From contig NZ_JWLK01000005.1 in assembly GCF_000814005.1 (NCBI RefSeq), forward strand, positions 434,001-498,000: a stretch of 64,000 nucleotides of DNA, read 5' to 3'. Origin of the DNA: Ruegeria sp. ANG-S4. GTDB taxonomy: Bacteria; Pseudomonadota; Alphaproteobacteria; Rhodobacterales; Rhodobacteraceae. The notes below the pieces were generated by a model. The model did no database searches and was not told the DNA's origin. It was given only the letters and a program-made list of their open reading frames with translations. A program made the position numbers and the translations under genes. This document shows positions 11,204 through 20,034 of this stretch, in pieces (positions within the stretch are counted from its first letter, which is position 1; each line of letters opens with the position of its first letter).

Positions 11204-11995
11204 ATGTACAGTTTCGAGTTTGAGAAGCCCTCGACCATTGCGGATGCAGTTGCTGCGCTGGCGGCCGAGGATGCGCAGGCGCTGGGCGGCGGGCAGACGC
11301 TGATCCCGACATTGAAGCAGCGATTGGCGTCGCCCTCGGCGCTTGTTTCCCTGAGCGGCATAAGCGAGATGCAAGGCGTATGTGTCGAGGATGACGGATC
11401 GGTTTCAGTTGGTGGCGCAACCACGCATGCGACCGTCGCATCCGAGGCCGCGAATACGTACCCCGCGCTTGCGGCGTTGGCGGGTCAGATTGGTGACCCC
11501 GCAGTTCGCAACCGTGGAACGATAGGCGGATCGGTTGCCAACAATGATCCGGCGGCTTGCTATCCGGCGGGCGTGCTGGGATCCGGTGCAACGATCCGGA
11601 CAAATACACGAGAGATCGCTGCTGACGATTTCTTTGAGGGCATGTTCAGCACGGCCCTTGATGACGGCGAGATCATCACAAGCGTCCGCTTTCCGGTGCC
11701 GCAGGCCGCCAGCTATCAGAAGTTCCTGCAACCGGCCTCGCGATTTGCGTTGGTTGGTGTCTTTCTGGCGCGCTTTGCGGATGGCGTGCGGGTGGCCGTT
11801 ACCGGAGCCAGCGAAGATGGCGTTTTTCGATGGTCGGAGGCGGAACAGGCCTTGAATACCTCGTTCAGCCCTGATGCGTTGATGGGCTTGCATGTGAACC
11901 CGATGAACATGATCGCGGATCTGCATGGCAGCAAGGATTATCGCGCGCATCTTGTCAGTGTCATGACAAAGCGGGCTGTTGCTGCTTGTAGCTGA
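11204..11995 (+). CDS. coxM: CO dehydrogenase-type medium subunit, FAD-binding
   Basis: This 263-residue flavoprotein subunit completes the CoxSLM hydroxylase and passes electrons to the acceptor. The FAD-contacting segments of the family are present: GGGQTLIPTLKQR near residue 30 and the TIGGSVANNDPAACYP stretch near residue 105. The C-terminal CO-dehydrogenase flavoprotein domain follows. Family members are usually around 260-290 residues, so it appears full length. I chose the ATG at 11204 because AAGGAAG lies just upstream and family proteins begin with a similar MYxFxxxxP segment; an upstream frame from 11114 would translate the palindromic repeat. The RpiR gene converges from the other side. 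Confidence 0.92.
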   Translation: MYSFEFEKPSTIADAVAALAAEDAQALGGGQTLIPTLKQRLASPSALVSLSGISEMQGVCVEDDGSVSVGGATTHATVASEAANTYPALAALAGQIGDPAVRNRGTIGGSVANNDPAACYPAGVLGSGATIRTNTREIAADDFFEGMFSTALDDGEIITSVRFPVPQAASYQKFLQPASRFALVGVFLARFADGVRVAVTGASEDGVFRWSEAEQALNTSFSPDALMGLHVNPMNMIADLHGSKDYRAHLVSVMTKRAVAACS

Positions 11996-12012
11996 CTTTG
12001 GGTGCGGAAAGT

Positions 12013-12045
12013 AAAAAAGCCCCGGCGGTCAGTCGGGACTTTTTC
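12013..12045. terminator. Bidirectional terminator between coxM and rpiR-type gene
   Basis: A hairpin with one mismatch (AAAAAGCCCCG / CGGGaCTTTTT, 9-base loop) lies between the convergent coxM and RpiR genes. It has an A-run on one side and a T-run on the other, so it could serve both directions. Confidence 0.6.
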
Positions 12046-12934
12046 TGATTCTGGGTGGCTTGGACGGTTGCCAGTAGGCGCCGGTATCCTCACGAGCTTT
12101 CAGGTGCCTTTCGGCGCGTTGACGCGCTTTTTCGCCACCCGCATTTGTCAGATGGCCCAGCAGACACTCCAGTACGGCCATTGCGCCGGTGAAGCTTGAA
12201 AAGTGGTGAAGCGTTCGCGTGCTGACCGGAAGGACAACGTCAGGTGAAAGGCCGGGCGCGATCAGGTCGCTGTCGGACAGCAGCACAGTCTTGAGGCCCT
12301 TGTTCTGCACAAATCGCATCGCCTGGATGATATCGGCAGAATACGGCTGAACGGTGATTGCAAACAGACAATCGCCGTCGTCGGCATCATGCAAATCATC
12401 GATCGCGGATCCCACATGACGCGGAACAAGTTGCAGGCCCGGGTGGGCCATCCGGCCCGCGTAGTGAAAGTAGTAGGCTAGGGCGAAGCTTGCGCGCGAG
12501 GCGGCGACAAAACAAGTGTTCGAACCTAGAATAAGGTTCGTTGCTTGTCTGACCTTCGCTGGCTCCAGCACACGCAGCGATCGCGTCACCACGTTCACTT
12601 CGTTTCGCGCAAAATCCGCCTGGGCCGCACTGAACGCATCTTTCTGGCGCATGGCGAGAAGCCAATCCTGGCCCAAGCGGTCTTCGCTGTCGGTGACCAG
12701 CGCGTCGCGAAAGGGCAGGCGAAAGGCATCAAATCCCTCAAACGCCATGCGGTGCGCGAGACGTACGAGAACATTCGAGCTGACGCCGATCTTCGCAGCC
12801 GTCACGCGTATTGGGTCAAGCCCGAAATCCCCGGGATGATCAATGATGTACTTTGCGGCGGCCTGTAGCTGCGCGGGCAGGTCATCAATCTCGCGGCGTA
12901 GGCGGTCAGTCAATTGGTTTAGGCGTTGGGTCAT
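12029..12934 (-). CDS. MurR/RpiR family transcriptional regulator
   Basis: This 301-residue regulator has the two RpiR domains. The N-terminal helix-turn-helix covers about residues 1-80 (DPIRVTAAKIGVSSNVLVRLAHRMAFEGF). A sugar-isomerase (SIS) domain covers about residues 125-270, with FVAASRASFALAYYFHYAG and FAITVQPYSADIIQAMRFV segments. RpiR proteins usually bind a phosphorylated or amino-containing metabolite in the SIS domain. It is divergent from the BKACE-aminotransferase pair across an 89-base gap and probably regulates that pair. Its stop lies within the terminator shared with coxM. Confidence 0.9.
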   Translation of the reverse strand: MTQRLNQLTDRLRREIDDLPAQLQAAAKYIIDHPGDFGLDPIRVTAAKIGVSSNVLVRLAHRMAFEGFDAFRLPFRDALVTDSEDRLGQDWLLAMRQKDAFSAAQADFARNEVNVVTRSLRVLEPAKVRQATNLILGSNTCFVAASRASFALAYYFHYAGRMAHPGLQLVPRHVGSAIDDLHDADDGDCLFAITVQPYSADIIQAMRFVQNKGLKTVLLSDSDLIAPGLSPDVVLPVSTRTLHHFSSFTGAMAVLECLLGHLTNAGGEKARQRAERHLKAREDTGAYWQPSKPPRIRKSPD

Positions 12935-13023
12935 TCAAGCAAAAAAACATATGTTATGAAAATGGCAAGTTGAAAACGCCATTGTGCACTGTAGATGGAG
13001 TTCAACTGCCGAAAGACGAACGT

Positions 13024-13818
13024 ATGACCGAACGCGACGATACCTTTGACAATGGCCTTGGCGATGACGCTGTGCCGCCGTTTGTTTTGGTTGCACCAAA
13101 TGGCGCAAGACGTGGGCCTGCGGATCATTCGGAGGTGCCGGTCACGGTGGAACAGATCGTGGCAACTGCCCAAGATTGTCATCACGCTGGTGCGCATGGG
13201 CTTCACTTGCACGTGCGCGACAACCGGGGGAAACACTCGCTGGACGCCGGGCGGTATCTGGAAACACTGGCTGAGTTGCAGCGCGTTGTGCCGAGGATGG
13301 TGGTGCAGATTACGACCGAGGCGGCAGGTGTGTTTGATGTCGATGCTCAAATTCAGTGCCTGAGGGATGTGACGCCCAATTGGGCCTCGATTTCCGTTCG
13401 CGAAATCGCGCGCCAACCGGAGCTTGCGCCGCGCGTTTATGCCTTGTGCGAGGATCAGGGGACGCGGGTTCAACATATTCTGTATGACGCTGACGATGCC
13501 GCTTTGCTGGCACATTGGCGCGACGAGGGGATTGTTGCCCCCTCGCAAAACGAGCGGCTGTTGGTACTGGGGCGCTATAGGGACAATCAGCAATCGTCGC
13601 CGTCGGATCTGGATCGCTTTCCCATGGATGTATCGCCATGGATGGTTTGCGCGTTCGGATCACAGGAACATGTCTGTTTGCACGAGGCCGCCCGACGCGG
13701 AGCGGATGTCCGGGTTGGATTTGAAAACAGCTTGATTGGCCCAGACGGGCAAAATTGGTCGGACAATGCTGCATCGGTTGCGGCCTTGGTGGCCCGGATC
13801 GGAAGGAAGCCGGAATGA
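13024..13818 (+). CDS. BKACE family (DUF849) beta-keto acid cleavage protein
   Basis: BKACE enzymes cleave a beta-keto acid with acetyl-CoA, giving acetoacetate and a CoA ester; the prototype acts on 3-keto-5-aminohexanoate in lysine fermentation. The zinc-binding HLHVRD motif (H61, H63) is present, and the C-terminal VGFENSLIGPDG segment carries the third ligand region. At 264 residues it is a little shorter than many family members. The ATG at 13024 fits the homologous start but has only a weak ribosome binding site. The stop overlaps the start of the aminotransferase gene by 4 bases (ATGA), so the two are coupled and probably act in sequence on a beta-amino acid or similar compound. The exact substrate is unknown. 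Confidence 0.85.
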   Translation: MTERDDTFDNGLGDDAVPPFVLVAPNGARRGPADHSEVPVTVEQIVATAQDCHHAGAHGLHLHVRDNRGKHSLDAGRYLETLAELQRVVPRMVVQITTEAAGVFDVDAQIQCLRDVTPNWASISVREIARQPELAPRVYALCEDQGTRVQHILYDADDAALLAHWRDEGIVAPSQNERLLVLGRYRDNQQSSPSDLDRFPMDVSPWMVCAFGSQEHVCLHEAARRGADVRVGFENSLIGPDGQNWSDNAASVAALVARIGRKPE

Positions 13819-15131
13819 GTCATGTTTTCCCGCGACATACCAAGTCTGAATTGCCGATCGCTGCGGGCGGCGATGGGTGCTATCTGATCGACGCTCAGGG
13901 TCGGCGATATCTGGATTGCGGTGATGCCGCGGTCTCGTGCCTGGGACATTCGAACGAGGCGGTGATCAAGGCCGTGCAAGCGCAGGTTGCACAAATCGCT
14001 TTTGCACATACCGGCTTTATGACGTCTGAACCGGCTGAGGCGCTGGCCGACTTGTTGATCGAACATGCGCCCGGAGAACTGGATCGGGTCTATTTTGTCT
14101 CGGGCGGGTCCGAGGCAACCGAAGCGGCGATCAAACTGGCCCGGCAATACTATCTTGAGATTGGACAGCCCGACCGGCGGCACGTGATTGCGCGACGTCA
14201 GAGTTATCACGGGAATACGCTGGGCGCGTTGTCCGCTGGCGGGAACGCGTGGCGACGGGCGCAATTTGCTCCGATGCTGGTGGACATGACGCACATTGCG
14301 GCATGCTACGAGTATGCCGAAAAGCCCGAGGGGGAGAGCAGCTTTGAGTATGGTCAGCGCGTGGCCAACGAGCTCGAGAGCGAAATCCTGCGTCTGGGTC
14401 CCGAGACCGTCATGGCCTTTATGGCCGAGCCTGTTGTCGGCGCGACATTGGGGGCTGTTCCCGCCGTCGAAGGCTATTTCAAGCGCATCCGCGAGATCTG
14501 CGATCAATATGGCGTGCTGTTGATCCTTGACGAGGTGATGTGCGGTATGGGGCGCACCGGGCATCTTTTTGCGTGCACGGGCGAGGGCGTAGCGCCCGAT
14601 ATTCTGTGTATCGCCAAAGGGTTGGGTGCAGGATACCAGCCCATAGGCGCCATGCTTTGCACCGGTGCGATCTATGATGCGATCCGTAATGGATCGGGCT
14701 TCTTTCAACACGGGCACACTTATATCGGCCATCCGGTTGCCACAGCAGCGGCCTTGGCCGTCGTGACCGAATTGACGGAAAAAGGCCTTCCGTCACGCGC
14801 TGCTGCGATGGGCGAACGGTTGCAATCTGCGCTTGAGGCTGCTTTTGGACAGCATCCTAACATCGGGGATATTCGGGGCAGGGGACTGTTCCGAGGCATT
14901 GAGCTGGTTGCGGACCGGGACTCCAAGACGCCCTTTGACCCTGCCCGAGGTGTTGCGGGTCGGATAAAAAAAGCGGCACTGGCAGAAGGCCTGATCTGTT
15001 ACCCAATGTCCGGTACACGCGATGGTAAAAACGGAGACCATATTCTGTTGGCTCCCCCCTTCATCATCGAAGACACCGAAATCCAAGAGCTTGTGACCAA
15101 GCTGAACCGGGCAATAGATGCGGTGATTTGA
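13815..15131 (+). CDS. Class III PLP-dependent aminotransferase
   Basis: This 438-residue enzyme belongs to the fold-type I class III aminotransferases (omega-amino acid, GABA, taurine and beta-alanine transaminases). The phosphate-binding FVSGGSEATEAAIKLARQY segment is near residue 100. The PLP-contacting aspartate is in LLILDEVMCGMGRTG. The Schiff-base lysine is in CIAKGLGAGYQPIGAM. It is translationally coupled to the BKACE gene. A plausible scheme is transamination of an omega- or beta-amino acid to an oxo acid that BKACE then cleaves, but the sequence alone does not give the substrate. An infC terminator lies just past its stop, on the other strand. Confidence 0.88.
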   Translation: MSHVFPRHTKSELPIAAGGDGCYLIDAQGRRYLDCGDAAVSCLGHSNEAVIKAVQAQVAQIAFAHTGFMTSEPAEALADLLIEHAPGELDRVYFVSGGSEATEAAIKLARQYYLEIGQPDRRHVIARRQSYHGNTLGALSAGGNAWRRAQFAPMLVDMTHIAACYEYAEKPEGESSFEYGQRVANELESEILRLGPETVMAFMAEPVVGATLGAVPAVEGYFKRIREICDQYGVLLILDEVMCGMGRTGHLFACTGEGVAPDILCIAKGLGAGYQPIGAMLCTGAIYDAIRNGSGFFQHGHTYIGHPVATAAALAVVTELTEKGLPSRAAAMGERLQSALEAAFGQHPNIGDIRGRGLFRGIELVADRDSKTPFDPARGVAGRIKKAALAEGLICYPMSGTRDGKNGDHILLAPPFIIEDTEIQELVTKLNRAIDAVI

Positions 15132-15133
15132 CG

Positions 15134-15163
15134 AAAAAGGGCTCCTGCCTAATGGCGGAGCCC
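15134..15163 (-). terminator. Rho-independent terminator of infC
   Basis: On the minus strand GGGCTCC pairs with GGAGCCC across an 11-base loop and is followed by five Ts. It lies 22 bases beyond the infC stop. Confidence 0.8.
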
Positions 15164-15185
15164 TCGCAAACGGTTTCGGATCGCC

Positions 15186-15734
15186 TTACTTCTGCGGAAG
15201 CGGGCCGATCATCATGATCATCTGACGGCCTTCCATCTTCGGCATGTTCTCGACCTTGCCAATTTCCTTGATGTCTTCGGCGACGCGTTCCAGCAATTCA
15301 CGACCCAGGTTCTGGTGCGCCATCTCGCGGCCCCGGAAGCGCAGGGTGACTTTGACCTTGTCGCCCTTTTCCAGAAATTTCACGACGTTCTTCATCTTGA
15401 CGTCATAGTCATGGGTGTCGGTGTTGGGTCGGAATTTGACCTCTTTCACCTCGATGACTTTCTGCTTCTTGCGGGCTTCGCTTTCGCGTTTCTGCTGCTC
15501 ATACTTGAACTTGCCAAAATCCATGATCTTGCAAACCGGCGGGTTCGCATTCGGTGAAATCTCAACCAGATCGAGGCCAGCGTCAGCGGCAAGTTGCATG
15601 GCTTTGGCGGGATGAACCACCCCGACATTGTCGCCGTCTGCGCCAATCAGGCGGATTTCGGGGGCACGGATTTTATCATTGACGCGCGGTCCGGTATCTC
15701 TCTGCGGGGGCGCGTTATGTGGTCTGCGGGCTAT
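15186..15734 (-). CDS. infC: Translation initiation factor IF-3, with a non-canonical ATA start
   Basis: IF-3 binds the 30S subunit and rejects non-canonical start codons and mismatched initiator tRNA. The 182-residue product shows the N-terminal domain ([13 protein letters not shown]), the linker ([20 protein letters not shown]) and the C-terminal domain ([18 protein letters not shown]). No ATG, GTG or TTG exists upstream of the conserved N-terminus in this frame. The first codon is ATA at 15734, 8 nt after an AAAGGAA ribosome binding site, followed by ARRPHNAPP. Rare AUU/AUC/AUA starts in infC are the known basis of its autoregulation. A GTG-initiated frame at 15620 would drop 38 conserved residues. 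Monocistronic with its own terminator. Confidence 0.93.
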   Translation of the reverse strand: MARRPHNAPPQRDTGPRVNDKIRAPEIRLIGADGDNVGVVHPAKAMQLAADAGLDLVEISPNANPPVCKIMDFGKFKYEQQKRESEARKKQKVIEVKEVKFRPNTDTHDYDVKMKNVVKFLEKGDKVKVTLRFRGREMAHQNLGRELLERVAEDIKEIGKVENMPKMEGRQMIMMIGPLPQK

Positions 15735-15893
15735 GGGTTCATTCCTTTGATGATTGCAGAAATTCGAGCCCGGAATTTAGACCGCCCCGCGCGCCGATTC
15801 AAGCGGCATAACGGTCAGACCACCCGAATTTTCCGGCTTTTGTCAGGGGTTTTGGCCGAACCGCGCCCGTTTGAGCGCGGCCGGAGATAACTG

Positions 15894-16727
15894 TCAGCCG
15901 ACAAACGCCTTTTCGACCACGAATTCCTTCGGTTCCGAGTTGGCGCCTTCGCGCAGGCCGAACTCTTCCAGAATCTCTTTGATTTCGTGGTTGAAGGCGA
16001 GCGAGCCGCAGACCATGGCTCGGTCCGTTTCCGGTGTGATGCCGTCAGCGATGCCAAGGTCGTTGAATACTGTGCCGTCTTTCAGCAGATCGGTGATGCG
16101 GCCCATCTTGGGGCTCTCTTCACGGGTCGTGGTTGGGTAGTACCTGATCTTGTCGGCAAAGCCTTCGCCAATCAGTTCCGCCAGCAACTCGTCCTGGCGG
16201 ATGCTCTCGATCAGCTGGCGGCCATATTCAAGCTCCGCCACTTCGCGGCAGGTATGAGTGATGATGACCTCGTCATAATCCTCGTAGGTCTGCGGTTCAC
16301 GCAGCAGCGAGGCGAAGGGTGCAAAGCCCGTTCCGGTCGCGAAGAACCAAAGGCGCTTGCCGGGCAGCAAGGCGTCGTGGACCAGCGTTCCGACAGGTTT
16401 TGGGCGCAGGATGATCTGATCGCCGGGCTGGATGTGCTGAAGTTTCGAGGTCAGTGGGCCGTTCTGGACCTTGATCGAATAAAACTCCAGCTCTTCGTCC
16501 CACGAAGGCGAAGCGATGGAATAAGCGCGCAGCAGCGGTTTGCCGTTGTCGCCCAGCAGACCGATCATCACGAACTCGCCCGAGCGGAACCGCAGCGAGG
16601 CAGGGCGCGATACCTTGAAAGAAAACAGGCTATCTGTCCAATGCTTGACGTCCGTTACAGTCTGGGCGTCAGGCAGGACGGGGGCCTTAACGGCGGTTGC
16701 TTCGGTCACGGGCTTCATCTCTGTCAT
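15894..16727 (-). CDS. fpr: Ferredoxin/flavodoxin-NADP+ reductase
   Basis: This 277-residue flavoprotein exchanges electrons between NADPH and ferredoxin or flavodoxin. The FAD-binding RAYSIASP motif lies near residue 70. The NADP-binding GTGFAPFASLLREP motif lies near residue 130. The C-terminus ends EFVVEKAFVG, with the extended tail beyond the aromatic residue seen in the bacterial Rhodobacter-type enzymes. The ATG at 16727 is preferred; a GTG three codons earlier is possible. It sits just beyond the cys operon terminator and may supply electrons to the sulfite reductase, which has no CysJ partner here. That link is inference from position. Confidence 0.9.
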   Translation of the reverse strand: MTEMKPVTEATAVKAPVLPDAQTVTDVKHWTDSLFSFKVSRPASLRFRSGEFVMIGLLGDNGKPLLRAYSIASPSWDEELEFYSIKVQNGPLTSKLQHIQPGDQIILRPKPVGTLVHDALLPGKRLWFFATGTGFAPFASLLREPQTYEDYDEVIITHTCREVAELEYGRQLIESIRQDELLAELIGEGFADKIRYYPTTTREESPKMGRITDLLKDGTVFNDLGIADGITPETDRAMVCGSLAFNHEIKEILEEFGLREGANSEPKEFVVEKAFVG

Positions 16728-16786
16728 CGTTTTCACTGCCGGTCAGCTAAACCGACATCTCCGTTTAATCTTTGATCCAGGTCAGG

Positions 16787-16805
16787 AAAAGGGGCAGATT
16801 GCCCC
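16787..16805 (-). terminator. Terminator of the cys operon
   Basis: On the minus strand GGGGCA pairs with TGCCCC over a 3-base loop, followed by TTTT, about 30 bases beyond the DUF934 stop. The stem is short but GC-only apart from one pair. Confidence 0.55.
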
Positions 16806-16834
16806 GTCGTGTTGCAAACAGGCGATTGTCGGGC

Positions 16835-17242
16835 TCAGCCGCGCAGGCGAGTCTGATAGTCGTGGTTTTCCCAATCAGCCCGGACGAGCCACTGATCCTC
16901 GGGCTGTCGATCCGCCAAGGCTTCGTCGATTTCCACCTCGTCAAACCCGCTGCGGCGGGCCATGGCGTATTGATCGGCCAGCACATGACCTTTGGCGCGC
17001 AGGCGGCCGGAATACCCCTTCAGCCGCAGCACCCGCGCAATGGTGAAACCGCGCCCATCCGCCGAGGACGGAAAGTCCACACGCACCATCTGGGCGCTGC
17101 CCAGACGATCAATCAATTCATCCGGGTCCGTATCCGACGCCACATCCAGGGCGACAACGTCATTTGCCGCGTCTTCCAACGTGACAAACCCATCGGTCCA
17201 GTCATCGGGGCTGAACCCTGCATCCGTTACGATTACGTTCAT
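16835..17242 (-). CDS. DUF934 family protein of the sulfate-assimilation operon
   Basis: This 135-residue protein belongs to DUF934, a family almost always encoded beside cysH and cysI in proteobacteria and with no proven biochemical role. Visible features are the VRVDFPSSADGRGFTIARVL stretch near residue 55 and a conserved GHVLADQY segment. The start at 17242 overlaps the cysH stop by 4 bases (ATGA), so expression is coupled. Its position as last gene of the operon suggests an accessory function in APS or sulfite reduction, perhaps replacing a missing redox partner. Confidence 0.85.
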   Translation of the reverse strand: MNVIVTDAGFSPDDWTDGFVTLEDAANDVVALDVASDTDPDELIDRLGSAQMVRVDFPSSADGRGFTIARVLRLKGYSGRLRAKGHVLADQYAMARRSGFDEVEIDEALADRQPEDQWLVRADWENHDYQTRLRG

Positions 17243-18000
17243 GTTCTCTCTCCGGCGCGGACCATTTTGCCATCGACAAAGTGGATGCCGCACTCTTCCT
17301 TGTTCTGATCGCGCCAGCGTCCGGCGCGGGGGTCTTCACCTTCTTTGACTGGCGAGGTGCAGGGTGCACAGCCAATCGAAGGGTATCCTTTGGCCACCAG
17401 CGGGTGCCGGGGCAGGTTGTTTTCGGTCATGTAGGTGCGCACGTCCTCGGGCGCCCAATGCGCCAGCGGATTGACCTTGATCCGGCCTGTGCCGTCTTCG
17501 ACTTCGAAAAACTCCAGCGCAGCGCGTGTGCCCGACTGGAACCGTTTGCGCCCGGTGATCCAGCCGTCATATCCCGCAAGCGCTTTTTGCAGCGGGAAGG
17601 TCTTGCGCAGGTTGCAGCACGCATCCGTGTCCCGCAGGCGAAGCGCGCCGTAAGGGTCGTCGCGCTCAATCTCTTCCGCCTCGGCACGGATGACCTGGAC
17701 ATTGCTCAACCCCAACCTTTCGCTGACCTCTTGCTGGTATTCCAGCGTTTCGGTGAACAGCATCATCGTATCGACGAACAGGACCGGCGTCGCCTTGTTC
17801 ACCACGGCCGCCATATGCAGCAAAACCACGGATTCAGCGCCAAAGCTTGAGACCAAGGCAAGTTGATTGATCTCATCCAGCGCGCCATGCATGACGTCAT
17901 GGGCGCTATGATGCCGGAACCTGGCATTAAGCGCCTCGACCTGCTCGGTCAGTTCGGCGCGATCCTTGCCCAGTTCGGTTTGGATCAGGTCAAGCGGCAT
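17239..18000 (-). CDS. cysH: Adenylyl-sulfate (APS) reductase, [4Fe-4S] type
   Basis: CysH reduces activated sulfate to sulfite. The 253-residue protein has the paired cysteines of TDACCNLRK near residue 130 and the CAPC pair near residue 212, which together bind a [4Fe-4S] cluster. That cluster marks the assimilatory APS reductases rather than cluster-free PAPS reductases, so no APS kinase step should be needed. The catalytic cysteine is in EECGIHF near the C-terminus. The nucleotide-binding SSFGAESVVLLH segment is near residue 50. Its start lies 11 bases inside the 3' end of cysI, and its stop overlaps the DUF934 start. Confidence 0.94.
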   Translation of the reverse strand: MPLDLIQTELGKDRAELTEQVEALNARFRHHSAHDVMHGALDEINQLALVSSFGAESVVLLHMAAVVNKATPVLFVDTMMLFTETLEYQQEVSERLGLSNVQVIRAEAEEIERDDPYGALRLRDTDACCNLRKTFPLQKALAGYDGWITGRKRFQSGTRAALEFFEVEDGTGRIKVNPLAHWAPEDVRTYMTENNLPRHPLVAKGYPSIGCAPCTSPVKEGEDPRAGRWRDQNKEECGIHFVDGKMVRAGERT

Positions 18001-19654
18001 TGGCCTGCGCCTCGGGGTAAAGCGCCGCCTTGAACGGCGCCATGCCTACGCGGCGATAGGTTTCAATAAACGTCTCCTCGTCGCTGTCGCGCTGATCGAG
18101 ATAGGTGTCAACGATCCGCTCTACGGCCGGAACGATCTCGTCATAGGCAAAGCCCGGACCGGTACGGTCGCCGATAGCAGCGGTTTCGGTGCCATCCCCA
18201 CCCAGAGTGATCTGGTAATTCTCGACGCCCGCGCGATCCAGACCAAGAATGCCGATATGACCGACGTGGTGGTGACCACAGGCGTTGATGCAGCCTGAGA
18301 TTTTGATCTTCAGGTGGCCGATATCATGCTCCAGCTTCAACTCGTCAAAGCGAGTTGCGATCTGTTGCGCCACCGGGATCGAACGGGCGGTGGCGAGCGC
18401 GCAGTAATCCATGCCGGGGCAGGCGATGATGTCACTGATCAGGCCGATATTGGCGGTGGCCAGCTCGTACTCTTTCAGCCGCGCGTGGATCGCGGGCAGG
18501 TCCGACTTGTGGACATGCGGCAGGATCACGTTCTGCTCGTGGCTGATGCGCAGTTCGTCATAGGCAAACTCTTCGGCCAGATCGGCCATCACGCGCATCT
18601 GTTCTGCGGTCGCATCACCGGGTGTCGCCCCATGTTTTTTGATCGAGATCGTGACGATGGCGTGGTCCGCGTTCTTGTGCGGCGCAATATTGGTGTCGAC
18701 CCACGAGCGGAAGACCGGATCGGTGGTATAGGCGCTTTCGAACGACGCAACCGAACCTTCGCGGAAGGCGGGGGCAGCAAAGTGGCCCTTGATTTCTTCC
18801 AGCAGGTTCATATCCGCGCCTTTGAACTGCGGGCGAACCTGCAGGAAGCGTTCGTTCACCTTGGCGCGGATGGTTTCGATGCCGTTTTCATGCACGGTGA
18901 TCTTGATCCGTGCTTTGTATTTGTTGTCGCGCCGACCGATCTGGTTCCAGACCGAGACGATCGACTCGAGATAGGCCAGCAGATCGTCGAAGGCGACGAA
19001 GTCCGTGATCTCTTTGCCGATCATCGGGGTCCGGCCCAATCCGCCGCCCACAAGAACGCGGGCGCCCAGAACGCCATCACGCTCGACCAGTTGAATGCCG
19101 ATATCATGCGCCTTGATCACGGCGCGGTCATTTTCCGAACCGGTGATGGCGATCTTGAACTTGCGCGGCATGAACTGGAATTCGGGGTGGTCGGTCGACC
19201 ACTGGCGCAGCAGTTCGGCATAGGGGCGCGGGTCGGTCACTTCGTCCGCCGCGGCCCCGGCAAAATGATCGGCGGTCACGTTGCGGATTGTGTTGCCCGA
19301 GGTCTGAATGGCGTGCATCCCAACCTCGGCCAGCGCATCCAGCATATCTGGCACGTCTTTTAGTTTCGGCCAGTTGTATTGGATGTTCTGACGGGTGGTG
19401 AAATGGCCATATCCCTTGTCCCATTTCTCGGCCAGCATCGCCAGTTGGCGCATCTGAGCGCTGGACAGAGTGCCATAAGGGATCGCGACGCGCAGCATAT
19501 AGGCATGCAACTGCAAGTACAGGCCGTTCATCAGGCGCAGGGGCTTGAATTCATCCTCGGTGAGCGATCCGTCGATACGACGCTCGACCTGTGCGCGGAA
19601 TTGTCTGTTGCGTTCTGCAAGGAATGCCGTGTCGAACTCGGAGTAGCGATACAT
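17990..19654 (-). CDS. cysI: Sulfite reductase hemoprotein (sirohaem, [4Fe-4S])
   Basis: This 554-residue sirohaem protein performs the six-electron reduction of sulfite to sulfide. Two ferredoxin-like half repeats and two catalytic domains are present. The cluster and sirohaem ligands appear as CPGMDYC and SGCINACGHHH in the last third. No flavoprotein subunit gene (cysJ) is adjacent, so electrons probably come from ferredoxin or another carrier; fpr about 1.3 kb downstream is a candidate source. Annotation as nitrite reductase is possible from sequence, but the cysH and cobA context favours sulfite. AAGGACAG precedes the ATG. Confidence 0.92.
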   Translation of the reverse strand: MYRYSEFDTAFLAERNRQFRAQVERRIDGSLTEDEFKPLRLMNGLYLQLHAYMLRVAIPYGTLSSAQMRQLAMLAEKWDKGYGHFTTRQNIQYNWPKLKDVPDMLDALAEVGMHAIQTSGNTIRNVTADHFAGAAADEVTDPRPYAELLRQWSTDHPEFQFMPRKFKIAITGSENDRAVIKAHDIGIQLVERDGVLGARVLVGGGLGRTPMIGKEITDFVAFDDLLAYLESIVSVWNQIGRRDNKYKARIKITVHENGIETIRAKVNERFLQVRPQFKGADMNLLEEIKGHFAAPAFREGSVASFESAYTTDPVFRSWVDTNIAPHKNADHAIVTISIKKHGATPGDATAEQMRVMADLAEEFAYDELRISHEQNVILPHVHKSDLPAIHARLKEYELATANIGLISDIIACPGMDYCALATARSIPVAQQIATRFDELKLEHDIGHLKIKISGCINACGHHHVGHIGILGLDRAGVENYQITLGGDGTETAAIGDRTGPGFAYDEIVPAVERIVDTYLDQRDSDEETFIETYRRVGMAPFKAALYPEAQANAA

Positions 19655-19719
19655 GTCTAGCTGTCCTTAATTGCAGCCCCGAACCATGGGGCCTTTAAAA
19701 GGGGGGAGAGGGCCGGGGA

Positions 19720-20034
19720 TCAGGCCCGGGGCTGCGGGGAGTTTTCCTGTTTGCCGTGGGCATAGTTGGACGGGCCCGTCCGGCGGAAATCCTCACGGAA
19801 ATGCGTCGGCTCGGGGCCGTTTTCACCTGCCACGGCATCGGCGAGATAGGCGCCAACGATCTTGTTGGCTTGACGGGCGGCATCCAGCAGGCGCACCTGG
19901 GCGTGCGCCTCGTCAGTGATCAGTTCCGCGTCCGACAGGTCACGCGACCAGCGGTCATCTTCGGTCTGGTAGATGACATCGCCTTCCAGCAGGTCGTTGG
20001 CTGTAACCACTTTGGGAGTAAAAGCACGGGGCAT
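19720..20034 (-). CDS. DUF2849 family protein of the cys operon
   Basis: This 104-residue protein matches the DUF2849 family, found between the sirohaem methylase and sulfite reductase genes in alphaproteobacteria. The LLEGDVIYQTEDDRWSRDL segment near residue 15 is typical, followed by a helix-rich region (DEAHAQVRLLDAARQANK). Function is unknown. Its ATG shares one base with the cobA stop (TGATG), so it is translationally coupled. The gap to cysI is 65 nt. No metal-binding cysteines are present. Confidence 0.85.
   Translation of the reverse strand: MPRAFTPKVVTANDLLEGDVIYQTEDDRWSRDLSDAELITDEAHAQVRLLDAARQANKIVGAYLADAVAGENGPEPTHFREDFRRTGPSNYAHGKQENSPQPRA

Noticed and set aside
18314-19363. A 349-codon open frame opposite cysI
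   Set aside because: Same reason; cysI carries all sirohaem and cluster ligands on the other strand.
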